Source of the DNA: Siphonodentalium dalli
Taxonomy: Eukaryota > Mollusca > Scaphopoda > Gadilida > Siphonodentaliidae
Assembly: GCA_032622095.1 (NCBI GenBank)
Contig: CP136069.1
Span: forward strand, 18,983,326-19,047,325
Length of the DNA: 64,000 nt
Reading direction: 5' to 3'
A program made the position numbers and the translations under genes. The notes under the pieces are model-generated. The model had not been told where the DNA came from and searched no databases. It saw nothing but the letters and a program-made list of their open reading frames with translations. This document shows, one piece after another, positions 10,749 to 23,431 of the stretch (position 1 is its first letter; each line of letters opens with the position of its first letter).

Positions 10749-10889
10749 TATGAAATAGTAATTGATATGAAATTGATTTATGACATAGTTTCCAACGTAA
10801 ATAATGATTGAGTCATATGATAAATCAAAATATGAGATGGAAATAACCAAGAGCTCTGCTCGGGCATGGCAAAATATATGCCCATTGTA

Positions 10890-11220
10890 ATTTCAACAAA
10901 GGGCCATAACTCTGGTGACTATTGGCGGGTGGAACCCAAATTCAAAATTGACCTATATTATGGGCTAGTAAACAATACCCCATTTCATTCTATTTAGTTC
11001 AGACTTACTAAAGTTATCCAGAAATGAAAATTGAGTGCAATTTCCAACATAAAGGGCCATAACTCTGGTGAAAATTGGCGGGTGGTACCCAAATTCAAAA
11101 TTGATCTGTATTTTGCTAGTAAACCCACATACCAAATTTCATACCATTCAGTTCGGACATACTAAAGTTATCATCTGGACGCACTGACATATGGATGGAT
11201 GGATGGATGGACCAATAACA
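10890..11220. repeat. Two-unit repeat with 'gggccataactctgg', plus GGAT microsatellite
   Basis: Two units of about 153 bp share 'gggccataactctggtga', 'attggcgggtgg' and 'acccaaattcaaaattga'. They end in a short (ATGG)n run near 11195-11212. This word family is, from memory, widespread in mollusc genomes. Confidence 0.7.
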
Positions 11221-11346
11221 TAATACGTCCCATTTTGTTGTAAAATGGGTGGGAAAGCACATAAGACAAGATTAAACAATCATTTTAAATAAAATATAAA
11301 TAATTATTGAAATCAATATTTATACATCGTCTTATCCGTTCCATAA

Positions 11347-11538
11347 TACAGTAATGCCCTAAGTAATCGACTCCTTAAACACCGCAAAATTATGGGTAAC
11401 TTTTCAGGATTTAGTCGGAAAGAGCTCGGGGAGAGCTTTCCGATGAATTGCAACAAGCCATATTTCCGACTAAATCCTGAAAAGTTACACATAATTCTGC
11501 TGTGTTTAAGGAGTCGATTACTTAAGAGCATTACTGTA
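11347..11538. mobile_element. MITE-A copy 5
   Basis: It starts TACAGTAATGCCC and ends GAGCATTACTGTA, with both arms carrying 'cttttcaggatttagtcgg' or its complement. TA at both borders. Confidence 0.85.
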
Positions 11539-11866
11539 GTTTGTGCAACAATCCTCAAAGACAATGTGCAGCGGTAGCTATTAGTGGACTGATTGCATGA
11601 TGTCTATTCTACCCAGTCCACTGTCTCAATAGTGACTACGAATTTCGTAATTACGAATGTCATAAACTTGTTATTGTACTAGTAGGACCTATTGATCTGT
11701 TGATGTGGATATCCATGAATTCATGTCCCCACCAGACCTGTAAAGTATCACGGATTGTCTGTGAGTCTCCCGGATTGCCATAGCGAAAACATCTAAAATA
11801 CGGATAGTAACCAATTTCTCCCACATGTGACAATGTGGCTAATTAGTAATGTCATTTCGGTTTCGA

Positions 11867-12124
11867 TTTGTTAAAGAATGTAAGAAAAAATGAGAAAAAT
11901 TAATAAAGAATGTACGAAAAAATTATCAAAAATAATCAAAAATTGTTTAAGAATGTAAGAAAAATTGTTAAAAAATGATAAAGAATATGAGAATAAATGA
12001 TAAAAATTGTTAGAATGTAAGAAAAAAGTATTAAAAGTGATAAAAAATGTTCAATGCATTCTCTTATACTCACATATATAAGAGATGCATTGGTACAGGG
12101 TCTTCAATGTTGCACCAGGGTTAA
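11867..12124. mobile_element. TTAA-type MITE fragment (AT spacer, hairpin, right end)
   Basis: The spacer of repeated 'gaatgtaagaaaaa' words matches the internal spacer of families E and F. It is followed by the hairpin arms 'caatgcattctcttata' and 'tatataagagatgcattgg', then 'ttgcaccagggTTAA'. The left half is missing. Confidence 0.6.
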
Positions 12125-12125
12125 C

Positions 12126-12474
12126 AATTTGGATAGTGCATATATTGCACAGGTATGCTATTTGTGGTCACTTATCCATGATAATCCATCGCATCCTGTA
12201 TCAGTCTGTCTGTTTTCATCCAGAAATAACAGTAAACCAACAAACACAAACAGTTTGTTTAGTATCGATCATCACACCCTGTTTATACAGATTGACCTAA
12301 CAACACAGAATCGTGTAAAACACGCATGAGAACCCGCTTGATATTTTCTCACTGCTACTGCTAATGGTTCATATTTTTTCTCCCCTGAACACATAGTTCT
12401 TTCACACACTCAGATTCACTGATAGGGTCGACCCATGTGACTACATTTTGACATTTTCCAATTTTTGGACAACG
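12126..12474. other. No recognised feature
   Basis: No repeat was identified. Open frames on both strands are short and lack splice borders that I find convincing. Confidence 0.4.
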
Positions 12475-12482
12475 AACCTTAG

Positions 12483-12737
12483 CAAGCCTTGAAATAGGGT
12501 GTCTGTCGTTTGCAGAATGAGGTCCCCAGAGGGTGAATTTAGTGATGCTACCCCGCATAGCGGGCTATCATCACCAAATTCACCCTCTGGGAACCTCATT
12601 CTGCTGTGGCGTAAGCAGAATGAGGTCCCCAGAGGGTGAATTTGGTGATGCTAGCCCGCTATGCGGGGTAGCATCACTAAATTCACCCTCTGGGGACCTC
12701 ATTCTGCAAATGACAGACACACTATATTCAAGGCTTG
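12483..12737. mobile_element. MITE-B short form, duplication AACCT(T/A)AG
   Basis: It begins CAAGCCTTGAAATAG and ends AAGGCTTG. Flanks AACCTTAG (12475-12482) and AACCTAAG (12738-12745) match at 7 of 8 bases. Two internal palindromes sit around the centre 'tgctgtggcgtaagcaga'. Confidence 0.9.
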
Positions 12738-12749
12738 AACCTAAGTCTG

Positions 12750-12953
12750 TTAACTCTTCCAGTTCTGCAGCTTCCTGACCTTTTGTGAAAACCATATCCC
12801 CAATGCATTCTCTTATATATACGAGTCTCCCATAGGGAGCCTCGCACATACATGTATAAGAGAATGTATTGGCCTAACAATATTTACCATGACATTACTT
12901 TGCACATTATCTTTAATGCTGCACCTGCGCTGCTCCCATCATGAGAGGGTTAA
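12750..12953. mobile_element. TTAA-flanked MITE, family C, copy 2
   Basis: It runs from TTAACTCTTCCAG to ATGAGAGGGTTAA. It contains one hairpin and the tail 'atctttaatgctgcacc'. It lies 13 bp from the B element on its left. Confidence 0.75.
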
Positions 12954-12973
12954 ATAATAGACATTGAACCGGT

Positions 12974-13419
12974 CAAGCCTGAGTTTAGTGTGCCAGTCAT
13001 TTGCAGAATGAGGTCCCCTGAGGGTGAATTTAGTGACTCTATCCTGCATAGCATCACAAAATTCACCCTCTGGGAACCTCATTCTGCATGGCCTCATCTG
13101 CTATGGGAGACAGACTCAGAATCAAGTTCCCAAATGGTGAATATTGTGATGTACACCCATTGGGAACCTCGATTATGCAATGTGTGATGAGTCGTCTGCC
13201 AATTTTGGGATATAGAGAAACTAAACTAAAAAAGAAATAGAATCTGTTTCTATAGAAATTTTATAATAAAGATACTTTCTAGACAAGATGAGGCCTAAGC
13301 AGAATGAGGTCCCCAGAGGGTGAATGTAGTGATGCAAGCCTGCTATGCAGGATAGCGTCACTAAATTCACCCTCTGGGACCTCATTCTGCAAATGAAAGT
13401 CATGCTATAATCAGACTTG
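12974..13419. mobile_element. MITE-B long form
   Basis: It begins CAAGCCTGAGTTTAGTGTG, carries the left palindrome, the 'gatgtacacccattggga' middle, then the second palindrome, and ends 'tcagacttg'. Length is 446 bp and no 8-bp duplication is retained. Confidence 0.85.
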
Positions 13420-13475
13420 AGAGACATACTGGTATGCACCAATAAACATACATGACACCAAAACACAATGAAAGG

Positions 13476-14079
13476 CAAGCTTTAACCCTTTCAGTGCCAG
13501 GGGCCGATCTCATCGGCCCTAATTTATGGTCTGTAAAACCGTCCCTAAAAAAATTAAAAATTAAAAAACAAACTCTTTTGTTTTTTTGTTTTTAGATTTT
13601 TTTGGGTTGATTTTTTTTGGGGTATGCTTAAGCATGCTATAGCGAATTTAAAAACAAACTGGATAAAACCTTAGGGGCATGTTATAACTCAAAACTATCA
13701 CCAAGTATTCATAGTAATAATTTTGATGCCCATGATTCCCTGGCACTAAACCTACAAAATAAGTCTGTTAAAGAATATAAGAACAAATTATTAAAATTGT
13801 AAAAAATTGTAAAAAATAATAACAAATGATGAAAAATTGTTAGGCCAATGCATTCTCTTATATATGCGAGACGACCTATGGTCGACTCGCATATATAAGA
13901 GAATGCATTGGCACAGGGTATATGGGTTGATACAAAAATCGTACCTGGCACTCAAAGGGTTAAAATAGTGTGTCTGTCATTTGCAGAATGAAGTCCCCAG
14001 AGGGTGAATAAAGTGACGCTACCCGGCAGTGGGCTAGCATCAGCAAATTCACCCTCTGGGAACCTCATTCTGTAACAGG
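13476..14079. mobile_element. MITE-B short-form fragment interrupted by element F
   Basis: The left end reads CAAGCT, is split by element F at a TTAA, and continues AATAGTGTGTCTGTC with the B palindrome, ending 'cctcattctgt'. Uninterrupted B copies read CAAGCCTTGAAATAG here, so two transitions had created the TTAA target. Confidence 0.75.
13482..13963. mobile_element. TTAA-flanked MITE, family F (piggyBac-type)
   Basis: The ends TTAACCCTTTCAGTGCCAGG and, on the complement, TTAACCCTTTGAGTGCCAGG are near-perfect inverted repeats bordered by TTAA. Length is 482 bp. Inside are an AT-rich spacer and, near 13850-13920, the same 'gcattctcttatatatgcga' hairpin found in families C and E. It is nested in a B element. 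Confidence 0.88.
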
Positions 14080-14756
14080 ATATATCGGTACATGTGCACC
14101 GGGTTTGCACTAGACAGTAAAGTCTGTGGTGTCAACATGTACCATTGTGATCTCAATACTTACATGTACATGTAGCCACAATCTAAAGATTAGGGTGCGA
14201 CACACCAAATGTCAAAGGAGCGAGTATGGAAAGGGGTCTGGTGGAGCATGTGTGCTGAAAAATTGTGAACAACTATTTCGTAAGAATTGATATAAACCTT
14301 TGGGCTGAGATATGAGCTTTAGCCTCACTTTTAGGCCCTATGTCCATAGCCAAATTACCAGCTTACCAGCTATATGTATCTCTAACACTGCGGCCTATTG
14401 TTGATTGCTCCCAGCTTGATTGGACTAACCTACATACCAACATTTGGGTTAGTTCCTTGATGTAACATCATGGTAATGGCTTCTCACTCTTTTTAGTACA
14501 CAACTAACATAATGCTGAGATTCCTGATTCCATTCAAGCCTTTTACTAGTTCAGATCATGTACTTTTTATGGCAGTTATTCATTTCCACTCAATTTGTAT
14601 ACTTGCTGTGAATGGTCTTCCCAAAATGTCCATTCTATAACTATGACTAAAGTCATCTTTTTGACATTTGTATTGTTATATAATATGCTTGATGTGATCT
14701 TCAGAGAGTAAACATTCCTTGCACTAGTCTAACAATTAAGTATTTTTTTTGTGTAG
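14080..14756. other. Mostly unassigned; diverged repeats
   Basis: Part of 14290-14560 is a diverged relative of 60990-61200 ('taacactg.g.cct', 'ccaacatttg'). Bases 14565-14610 ('catgtactttttatggc', 'ttattcatttccactca') recur at 43150-43185. Confidence 0.4.
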
Positions 14757-14862
14757 GTCCATCTAAACTTACCACCTCCTGACATTGCTCAGGCATGGAA
14801 AGCCCTTAAAAGCCCACTTAATTTATTGGATGCCATAGTACTCTTACAACATCATTGTTATA
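14757..14862 (+). CDS. Weak candidate internal exon
   Basis: It is preceded by a strong polypyrimidine acceptor (TATTTTTTTTGTGTAG) and followed by the donor GTATGT. One frame is open across 106 bp and contains LNLPPPDIAQAWKALKSPLN then LLDAIVLLQHHC, an amphipathic, protein-like stretch. Against it, part of the same sequence recurs at 43187-43225 next to the same upstream word, so this may be a dispersed repeat or a copied exon. Family unknown. Confidence 0.3.
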
Positions 14863-14890
14863 GTATGTATGACACTTAGGTCAGGGCTTA

Positions 14891-14917
14891 GGGGGGGGGG
14901 GGGGGGGGGGGGGGGGG
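14891..14917. repeat. Run of 27 G
   Basis: An uninterrupted G tract sits at the left edge of the Helitron array. Confidence 0.95.
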
Positions 14918-15438
14918 TAGTTAGTGTGGATATAGGCATAATGCTTCTCAGAAATCCCGGTTACAAACCAACACTCACAATTTCGTCTTTTGCATCAGAT
15001 ACCAACACCTTGACCGATCGGGACGAAACTTGGTACTTGAGTGTAGTTGTCGTATTGGCGAGCCCGTGCAGCGCATGCGCAGACGAGATCTCGGAAACGG
15101 GTGGAGCTATCGACTTGTAATTTGGTATGTGAATGTATCTTGCTCCGGATACAAATTTTATCGGGTCGCCGAGCCCGTGCGACGCCAGCTTCGCGCATGC
15201 GCAGACGAGATCTCAGAAACGGGTGGAGCTATTTGAAATTTGGTTTTTGAATAGCCCGGACAACGTCGGGCTCAACAATTTTTCATCGGGTCAGTTCTTT
15301 CCGCCCGATGTACCTTAAATCTTTTAGGGACGGGTACCATAATTTCTCTTGATTAAAAAGGCACAATTAACTCGTTGAAAAGCCAAAAAAATGTCATGTT
15401 TCTGACCAACGCCGCCAGTGGCGGGCTAACCTGCTAGT

Positions 15439-17812
15439 CTATACTATAAATTTTGAGAACTCCGTATATATATGTGTGTGTGTGTGGGTGTGTGGGTACT
15501 TCATAGAATCCAAAACGCGTGTACAGATTGAGCTCAAACTTCCTATGTAAGTGTAAAATCACACCGACACGACCGTGGTTGCGTTTTTGAGAAGCTCAGA
15601 GCACCCTTTATCCACTCCCAAATCACCGCAAAGGCACGGCGGGGGTTAATCGCGTTGATAGTTAAAGAGCGTTCCTATTCGCAGTGTCTTTGATAAAGAG
15701 CGTATGTGCGTAAATGTGATTCTTACGTCTGGGTCTGGGCATGTGCGTCATTATACAGACATGAGCGTGCTGTGTGATTCTTACGTACTTATGGCTTCGT
15801 AGGAACGCGGATCGGGTCACTTTTTCCGCCCTAGGTGATCTTCACCTTGAAACGGGTACCCACAAATGATATATATGTGGGTGTCCTTTATAGACTGGAA
15901 CCGATTGAGCTCAAACTTGCTACCTACCGGATGTGTCATGGACGGGTTAAATTGTGACCCCGACCTGACCTTGACCTTGAAAATGATCAATTCAAGGTTA
16001 AATCGGGTAAAATATTGAACAACCAAAAATTAATTCAAATATATAAACAAAAAATTAATATGTCATGTTTCGGACAAACGCCGCCGGTAGCTCAAATTTC
16101 ATATGTAAGTGTAAAATCCCACCGACACCGCATTTAAAAAACATTTGTTTCTGACCAACCCTGCGAGCACGGATGGCGTGCTTTATTTTTACAGTATATA
16201 CCTTTGGTATATACCGAAATCATCCCAGATAATCACGAATACAGCATCAGATTTCTCCCCAGATATACCGTTATAAAGCTACTGGAATCTGCCAATCTAT
16301 ACTATATATTTTGAGACTTCGTATATATGTACTTCATAGAATCCAAAACGCGTGTAAAGATTGAGCTCAAACTTCCTATGTAAGTGTCAAATCCCACCGA
16401 CACGACCGTGGTCGCAGTTTAGAGAAGCTCAGAGCACCCGTTCTCCAATCTCAAATCACTGCAAAGGCACGGCGTGGGTTAATCAAGTGATTATTTAATG
16501 AGCGTTTGTTTTTGACGCATCTCTATAAAGAGCGTTTGTTTCCCATTCAACGTTATTCGCATCTGCAGAGTTATACGGGAACGCAAACGTTATCGCTCGA
16601 AATTTATTCCCTGCGAGCACGGATGGCGCCATTTTGAAGGCCAAGGTCAAGTGGGGTCACGATTTGACCAGCCCAAAAACACTGCCCGGACAAAAGTTCC
16701 CTGACAAACGTGCCCGTCGAAATCCATCTGGTTTTACCCGATTTGACCTTGAATTGATCATTTTGAAGGTCAATGTCTGGTCGGGGTCACGATTGGACCC
16801 GTCCAAAACAATCAGTGGACAAAAGTAACCCCACGTATCAAATTTCGTCGAAATCCCATCAAAATTGGCGATTTGACCTCGAAGTTACCCAATTTCAAGG
16901 TCAAGGTCACATCGCACGGGCAAATGAATATGCTTATGCGACTCGCCATAAGAAAGTACCCCCACATACCAAGTTTCATCGAAATCCCGTGATATTCGGG
17001 CGTTTGACCTTGAAATGACCCGATTTCAAGGTCAAGGTCACGTCGCACGGACAAATTAATATGCCTATGTTCGTCCCCGGCTGAATATACCCCCACATAC
17101 CAAGTTTCATCGAAATCGGGTGGGCCGTTTTCGAGTTCATCGCGAACACACAGACACACAGACAGACACACAGACACACAGATCTTCCAAAATATATAAT
17201 AGATATGTATGTGTTTATATATGTGGGTACTTCATAGAATCGAAAACGCCTGTAGGAACGGGCATCCCCACGGCAATGTCGGCTTATAAGACATATTTAC
17301 TACACATGACAACCGGGTCTCTATATATGTACCAAAATTACGCCGCGTTGGTGACTGGGAAATTCCAGGGAATGCCGATTGAGCTCAAACTTGCTACCTA
17401 CGGGAAGTGTCATATATATGTGTGTGTCCTTTATAGACTCGAACCAATTGAGCTCAAACTTGCTAAATACGGGAAGTGTCATGGACGGGTTCATTGAAAA
17501 ACAAAAAAAAATCGGGTAAAATTTCAAAACAAAATTAAAATGGCACAATTAACTCCTTGAAAAACCCCAAAAAATCGGGTAAAATTTCAAAACAAAAAAT
17601 TCAATTAAAAAATTAAAAAGGCACAATTAACTCATTGAAAAACAAAAAAATTCACTCATTGAAAAACAAAAAATTAAATTAAAATTGTCATGTTTCTGAC
17701 TATTGCCGAAATTTGGTGCAAATGCAGCACAAGTGTCTCGGAACCTGTTGCAATTGCTTTTTCGAACAAAGCCATGGGACGAATGCCGCCAGTGGTGGGC
17801 TAACCTGCTAGT
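15439..17812 (+). mobile_element. Helitron-like composite unit with receptor-site-like repeats
   Basis: A second unit start at about 16300 (CTATACTATATATTTTGAG) follows a unit that never reaches its CTAGT end, so two units are fused. The right part holds 'accaagtttcatcgaaatc', 'tcaaggtcaaggtcac' (about 16886 and 17027) and a (CAGACA)n tract at 17148-17182. The terminus is CTAGT at 17808-17812. Confidence 0.65.
16640..17045 (+). promoter_or_regulatory. Cluster of TCAAGGTCA-type half-sites inside a Helitron unit
   Basis: The word TCAAGGTCA, the monomer site recognised by ERR/SF-1 type nuclear receptors, occurs several times here and as its complement TGACCTTGA near 15965 and 27460. The sites are part of the repeat; any regulatory role is inferred. 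Confidence 0.35.
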
Positions 17813-20800
17813 CTATCTATACTATATATTTTGAGACTTCGTATATATGTGTGTATGTGTGTACTTCATAGAATCCAAAACGCGTGTACAGATTGAGCTC
17901 AAACTTCCTATGTAAGTGTCAAATCCCACCGACACGACCGTGGTCGCAGTTTAGAAAAGCTCAGAGCACCCGTTCTCCAATCTCAAATCACTGCAAAGGC
18001 ACGGCGTGGGTTAATCAAGTGATTATTTAATGAGCGTTTGTTTTTGACGCATCTCTATAAAGAGCGTCTGTTTGCCATTCAACGCTATTTGCATCTGCAG
18101 AGAGATATACGGAACATACATTAAATTTAAAAAACATTTGTTTCTGACCAACCCTGCGAGCACGGATGGCGCGCTTTGTTTTTACAGTATATAGTTATAT
18201 ACCGAAATCATCCCAGATAATCACGAATATAGCATCAGATTTCTCCCCAGATATACCGTTATAAAAAGCTACTGGAATCTGCCAATCTACGGGAAATTCC
18301 AGGGAATGCCGATTGAGCTCAAACTTGCTACCCACGGGAAGTGTCATATATATGAGTGTGTCCTTTATAGACTCGAACCGATTGAGCTCAAACTTGCTAA
18401 ATAAGAAAATAGCCCCCAAGCCGTAAATATCAACAACAACGATATTGCTACCTACGGGGAGCAACGTTATTAGCATCTGCAGAATTATGCAGAGAGAAAA
18501 TGCTTTCCTATTTTTAGAACGCAACACATGTTTACGTCGCGTTGGTGATTGAGGTTCACAACGGGGTTAATTGACTGTCCGCTCTTTGCGACGATGAGGT
18601 TCACGGCGGGGACTATTGACCAACACTCACAATTTCGTCTTTTGCATCAGAAACCAACACCTCGACCGATCGGGACGAAACTTGGTACGTGAGTGTAGTT
18701 TGACCAGGTGGTCGTCGCTGTCGTATTGGCGAGCCCGTGCGACGCCCGTGCAGCGCATGCGCAGACGAGATATCGGAAACGGGTGGAGCTATCGACTTGA
18801 AATTTGGTATGTGAATGTATCTTGCGCCGGGTACAAATTTTATCGGGTCGCCGAGCCCGTGCGACGCCCGTGCAGCGCATGCGCAGACGAGATCTCGGAA
18901 ACGGGTGGAGCTATCGACTTGAAATTTGCTATGTGAATGTATCTTAATTGCGCCGGGTAAAATTTTTATCGGGTCGCCGAGTCCGTGCGACGCCAGCTTC
19001 GCGCATGCGCAGACCAGATCTCGGAAACGGGTGGAGCTACCGGGTACAAATTTTTCTTATTGAAACGCGTGGACAAGCCGCCGGTGGCGGGCTAACCTGA
19101 TAGTACTATATATTTTGAGACTTCGTATATATGTGTGTGTGTACTTCATAGAATCCAAAACGCGTGTACAGATTGAGCTCAAACTTCCTATGTAAGTGTC
19201 AAATCCCACCGACACGACCGTGGTAGCGGTTTAGAGAAGCTCAGAGCACCCGTTCTCCAATCTCAAATCACCGCAAAGGCACGGCGGGGGTTAATCAAGT
19301 GATTATTTAATGAGCGTTTGTTTTTGACGCATCTCTATAAAGAGCGTCTGTTTCCCATTCAACGTTATTCGCATCTGCAGAGTTATACGGGAACGCAAAC
19401 GTTATCGCTCGAAATTTATTCCCTGCGAGCACGGATGGCGCGCTTTGATTTTACAGTATATACCTTCGGTATATACCGAAATCATCCCAGATAATCACGA
19501 ATATAGCATCAGATTTCTCCCCAGATATACCGTTATAAAGCTACTGGAATCTGCCAATCTACGGGAAATTCCAGGGAATGCCGATTGAGCTCAAACTTGC
19601 TACCTACGGGAAGTGTCATATATATGAGTGTGTCCTGTATAGACTCTAACCGATTGAGCTCAAACTTGCTAAATAAGAAAATAGCCCCCAAGCCGTAAAT
19701 ATCAACAACAACGATATTGCTACCTACGGGGAGCAACGTTATTACCATCTGCAGAATTATGCAGAGAGAAAGAGCTTTCCTATTTTTAGTATGCAACACA
19801 TGTTTACGTCGCGTTGGTGATTGAGGTTCACAACGGGGTTAATTGACTGTCCGCTCTTTGCGACGATGAGGTTCACGGCGGGGACTATTGACAAACACTC
19901 ACAATTTCGTCTTTTGCATCAGATACCAACACCTCGACCGATCGGGACGAAACTTGGTACGTGAGTGTAGTTTGACCAGGTGGTCGTCGCTGTCGTATTG
20001 CCGAGCCCGTGCGACGCCCGTGCAGCGCATGCGCAGACGAGATCTCGGAAACGGGTGGAGCTATCGACTTGAAATTTGGCATGTGAATGTATCTTGCGTC
20101 GGCTACAAATTTTCATGCGCAGACCAGGTCTCGGAAACTGGTGGAGCTACCGGGTACAAATTTTTCTTATTGAATCGCGTGGAGCTAAAAATTTAAAAAA
20201 TATATATAAAAATGTCATGTTTCGGACAAGCCGCCGGTGGCGGGCTAACCTGCTAGTCTATACTATATATTTTGAGACTTCGTATATATGTGTGTGTGTG
20301 TTTGTGTGTGTGTGTGTACTTCATAGAATCCAAAACGCGTGTACATATTGAGCTCAAACTTCCTATGTAAGTGTCAAATCCCACCGACACGACCGTGGTC
20401 GTGGTTTAGAGAAGCTCAGAGCACCCGTTCTCCAATCTCAAATCACCGCAAAGGCACGGCGTGGGTTAATCGAGTGATTATTTAATGAGCGTTTGTTTTT
20501 GACGCATCTCTATAAAGAGCGTCTGTTTCACATTCAACGTTATTAGCATCTGCATAGTTATACGGGAACGCAAACGTTATCGCTCGAAATGTATTCCCTG
20601 CGAGCACGGATGGCGCGCTTTGTTTTTACAGTATATACCTTTGGTATATACCGAAATCATCCCAGATAATCACGAATATAGCATCAGATTTCTCCCCAGA
20701 TATACCGTTATAAAGCTACTGGAATCTGCCAATCTACTATTAATATGTGTGTATATATGTGGGTACTTCATAGAATCGAAAACGCGTGTAGGAACGGGCA

Positions 20801-21352
20801 TCCCCACGGCAATGTCGGCAAATATATATGAGTGTGTCCTTTATAGACTCGAACCGATTGAGCTCAAACTTGCTAAATATTTACTGGGAAATTCCAGGGA
20901 ATGCCGATTGAGCTCAAACTTGCTACCTACGGGAAGTGTCATATATATGTGTGTGTCCTTTATAGACTCGAACCAATTGAGCTCAAACTTGCTAAATACG
21001 GGAAGTGTCATGGACGGGTTCATTGAAAAAAAAAAAAAAAATCGGGTAAAATTGAAAAACAAAATTAAAATGGCACAATTAACTCCTTGAAAAACCCCAA
21101 AAAATCGGGTAAAATTTCAAAACAAAAAATTAAATTAAAAAATTAAAAAGGCACAATTAACTCATTGAAAAACAAAAAAATTCACTCATTGAAAAACAAA
21201 AAATTAAATTAAAATTGTCATGTTTCTGACTATTGCCGAAATTTGGTGCAAATGCAGCACAAGTGTCTCGGAACCTGTTGCAATTGCTTTTTCGAACAAA
21301 GCCATGGGAAGAATGCCGCCAGTGGTGGGCTAACCTGCTAGTCTATCTATCT
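17813..21352 (+). repeat. Helitron three-unit block, copy 1
   Basis: Three consecutive units end at about 19104, 20257 and 21352 (lengths about 1292, 1153 and 1095 bp). The same three units in the same order recur at 23432-26923. Stretches such as 18195-18527 and 23806-24138 translate identically. Confidence 0.85.
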
Positions 21353-22103
21353 ATTATATATTTTGAAAGATCTGTGTGTGTGTGTGTGTATGTGTTTGTT
21401 TGTTTGTTTGTGTGTGTGTTTGAAATCGATGGACTCCAAAACGACTAAGCCAATTTCGATGAAACTTGGTATTTGGATGTGTTTTCGGCCGGAGACGAAC
21501 ATAGGCATATTTATTTGTCCGTGCGAGGTCAACTTTTCACGTGCGGAGGTCAAATCTATTTTTACGCCGTTTTTGCGGTAATATATTTCAGTTCGGTGCT
21601 CACAAATCGATTCGATATAGCGCGAATAATAAATTGCCAGTCATATAATTTGCACGGTTAGAATCTGTGTGGCTTCATCTTTCCAACGATATATAATATG
21701 TATGTATCCGTTTTAGTTATCTGCCTCAATTATTAGGGACAAGTGGTACAATCTTTTATCAGGATAAAATCAATGCGTAACTTCTATGACGTCGTCAGAG
21801 GTCATAAAATTAGATTACGTTAACTCTCACCCTGCCGATGCATTTGACTGTGTCGCGTTAACTCATCACCGGCCGAGGTATCCGCAAATGACATTGGGCT
21901 ATATATCTCGGAAACGGGGGTAGCTATCGACTTGAAATTTGGTATGTGAATGTATCTTGCCCCGGATACGAATTTTATCGGGTCGCCGAGCACGTGCGAC
22001 ACCAGCTTCGCGCATGCGCAGACCAGATCTAGGAAACGGGTGGAGCAATCGACTTGAAATTTGGTTTTTGAATAGCCCGGACGAAGTCGGGTCACCTTCT
22101 AGT
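21353..22103 (+). mobile_element. Helitron-like unit, divergent type
   Basis: It opens with 'tattatatattttgaaagatc' style sequence and a (TG)n/(TTTG)n tract, and ends with the hairpin CCCGGACGAAGTCGGG followed by TCACCTTCTAGT. This differs from the CCGCC hairpin of its neighbours, so a second Helitron lineage is embedded in the array. Confidence 0.7.
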
Positions 22104-23431
22104 CTATACTATATATTTTGAGACTTCGTATGTGTGTATGTGTGTACTTCATAGAATCCAAAACGCGTGTACAGATTGAGATCAAATTTCGTATGTAAGT
22201 GTAAAATCCCACCGACACCGCCGTAATCGTGTTTTCGAGAAGCTCTGAGCACCCTTTATCCACTCCCAGTCATCGAAATCAGCTCAAACGGCACGGCCGG
22301 GGTTAATAATGTCATTATATATATATATGAAGTCAGAGTCTCCAAAGTTATACCGGAACAAACACGTGTTTACGTCGTCTTGGGGGTCCACGATGGGAGT
22401 CTGACTTCAATGCAATGTTATCGCTCGAAACACGTGTTTACTTCGTGTTGAGGTTCACGATGGGAGTCTGACAATTGTTATCGCTCGAAATAGTACATTA
22501 GGACGGGAACGGCTGGACAGATTGAGCTCAAACTTCCTATCTAAAGGTAAAATAACACGTACGATGTCGTCCACGCGTTTTCCAGAAGCTCCGAGCACCC
22601 GTACTCCACTCCCAGTCATAAAAATCAGCTCAAACGGCACGGCCGGGGTTAATAACGTCATTATATATATATATACGAAGTCAACGTTATTAGCATCTGC
22701 ATTGAGTGCATTTCCTAGAACGCAACACGTGTTTTACGTCGTCTTGAGGTTCACGATGGGAGTCATTTCAATGCAATGTTATCGCTCGAAACACGTGTTT
22801 ACTTCGTGTTGAGGTTCACGATGGGAGTCTGACATTTCAATGCAATGTTATCGCTCGAAATATTATGCAGAAAGGCAGATCTCGGAAACGGGTGGAGCTA
22901 TCGACCTGAAATTTGCTATGTGAATGTATCTTGCACCGGGTACAAATTTTATCGGGTCGTCGAGCCCATGCGACGCCCGTGCAGCGCATGCGCAGACGAG
23001 ATCTCGGAAACGGGTGGAGCTATCGACTTGAAATTTGCTATGTGAATGTATCTTGGGCCGGGTACAAATTTGATCGGGTCGCCGAGCCCGTGCGACGCCA
23101 GCTTCGCGCATGCGCAGACCAGATCTCGGAAACGGGTGGAGCTACCGGGTACAATTTTTTCTTATTGAAACGCGTGGAGCTAAAAATTAAAAAAAAATAT
23201 AAACAAATGTCACAATTAACTCATTGAAAAACAAAAAATGTCATGTTTCGGACAAGCCGCCGGTGGCGGGCTACCCTGCACATTTAAAATTAAAAAAAAT
23301 TAACAATAAAAAAACAATTCAGAAACAAAATATATTAAATTTAAAAAACATTAAATTCATATTCAAAAATGTCATGTTTCTGAAACAAAGCCATGGGACG
23401 AATACCGCCAGTGGCGGGCTAACCTGCTAGT
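22104..23431 (+). mobile_element. Helitron-like unit, about 1.33 kb
   Basis: It starts CTATACTATATATTTTGAG and ends 'gcgggctaacctgCTAGT'. Internally 'cgatgggagtctgac' and 'gttatcgctcgaaa' are repeated three to four times, so it carries its own short tandem duplications. Confidence 0.7.

Noticed and set aside
12361-12480. Cys-rich minus frame as an exon
   Set aside because: No GT donor at a suitable place and the frame runs directly into a B element.
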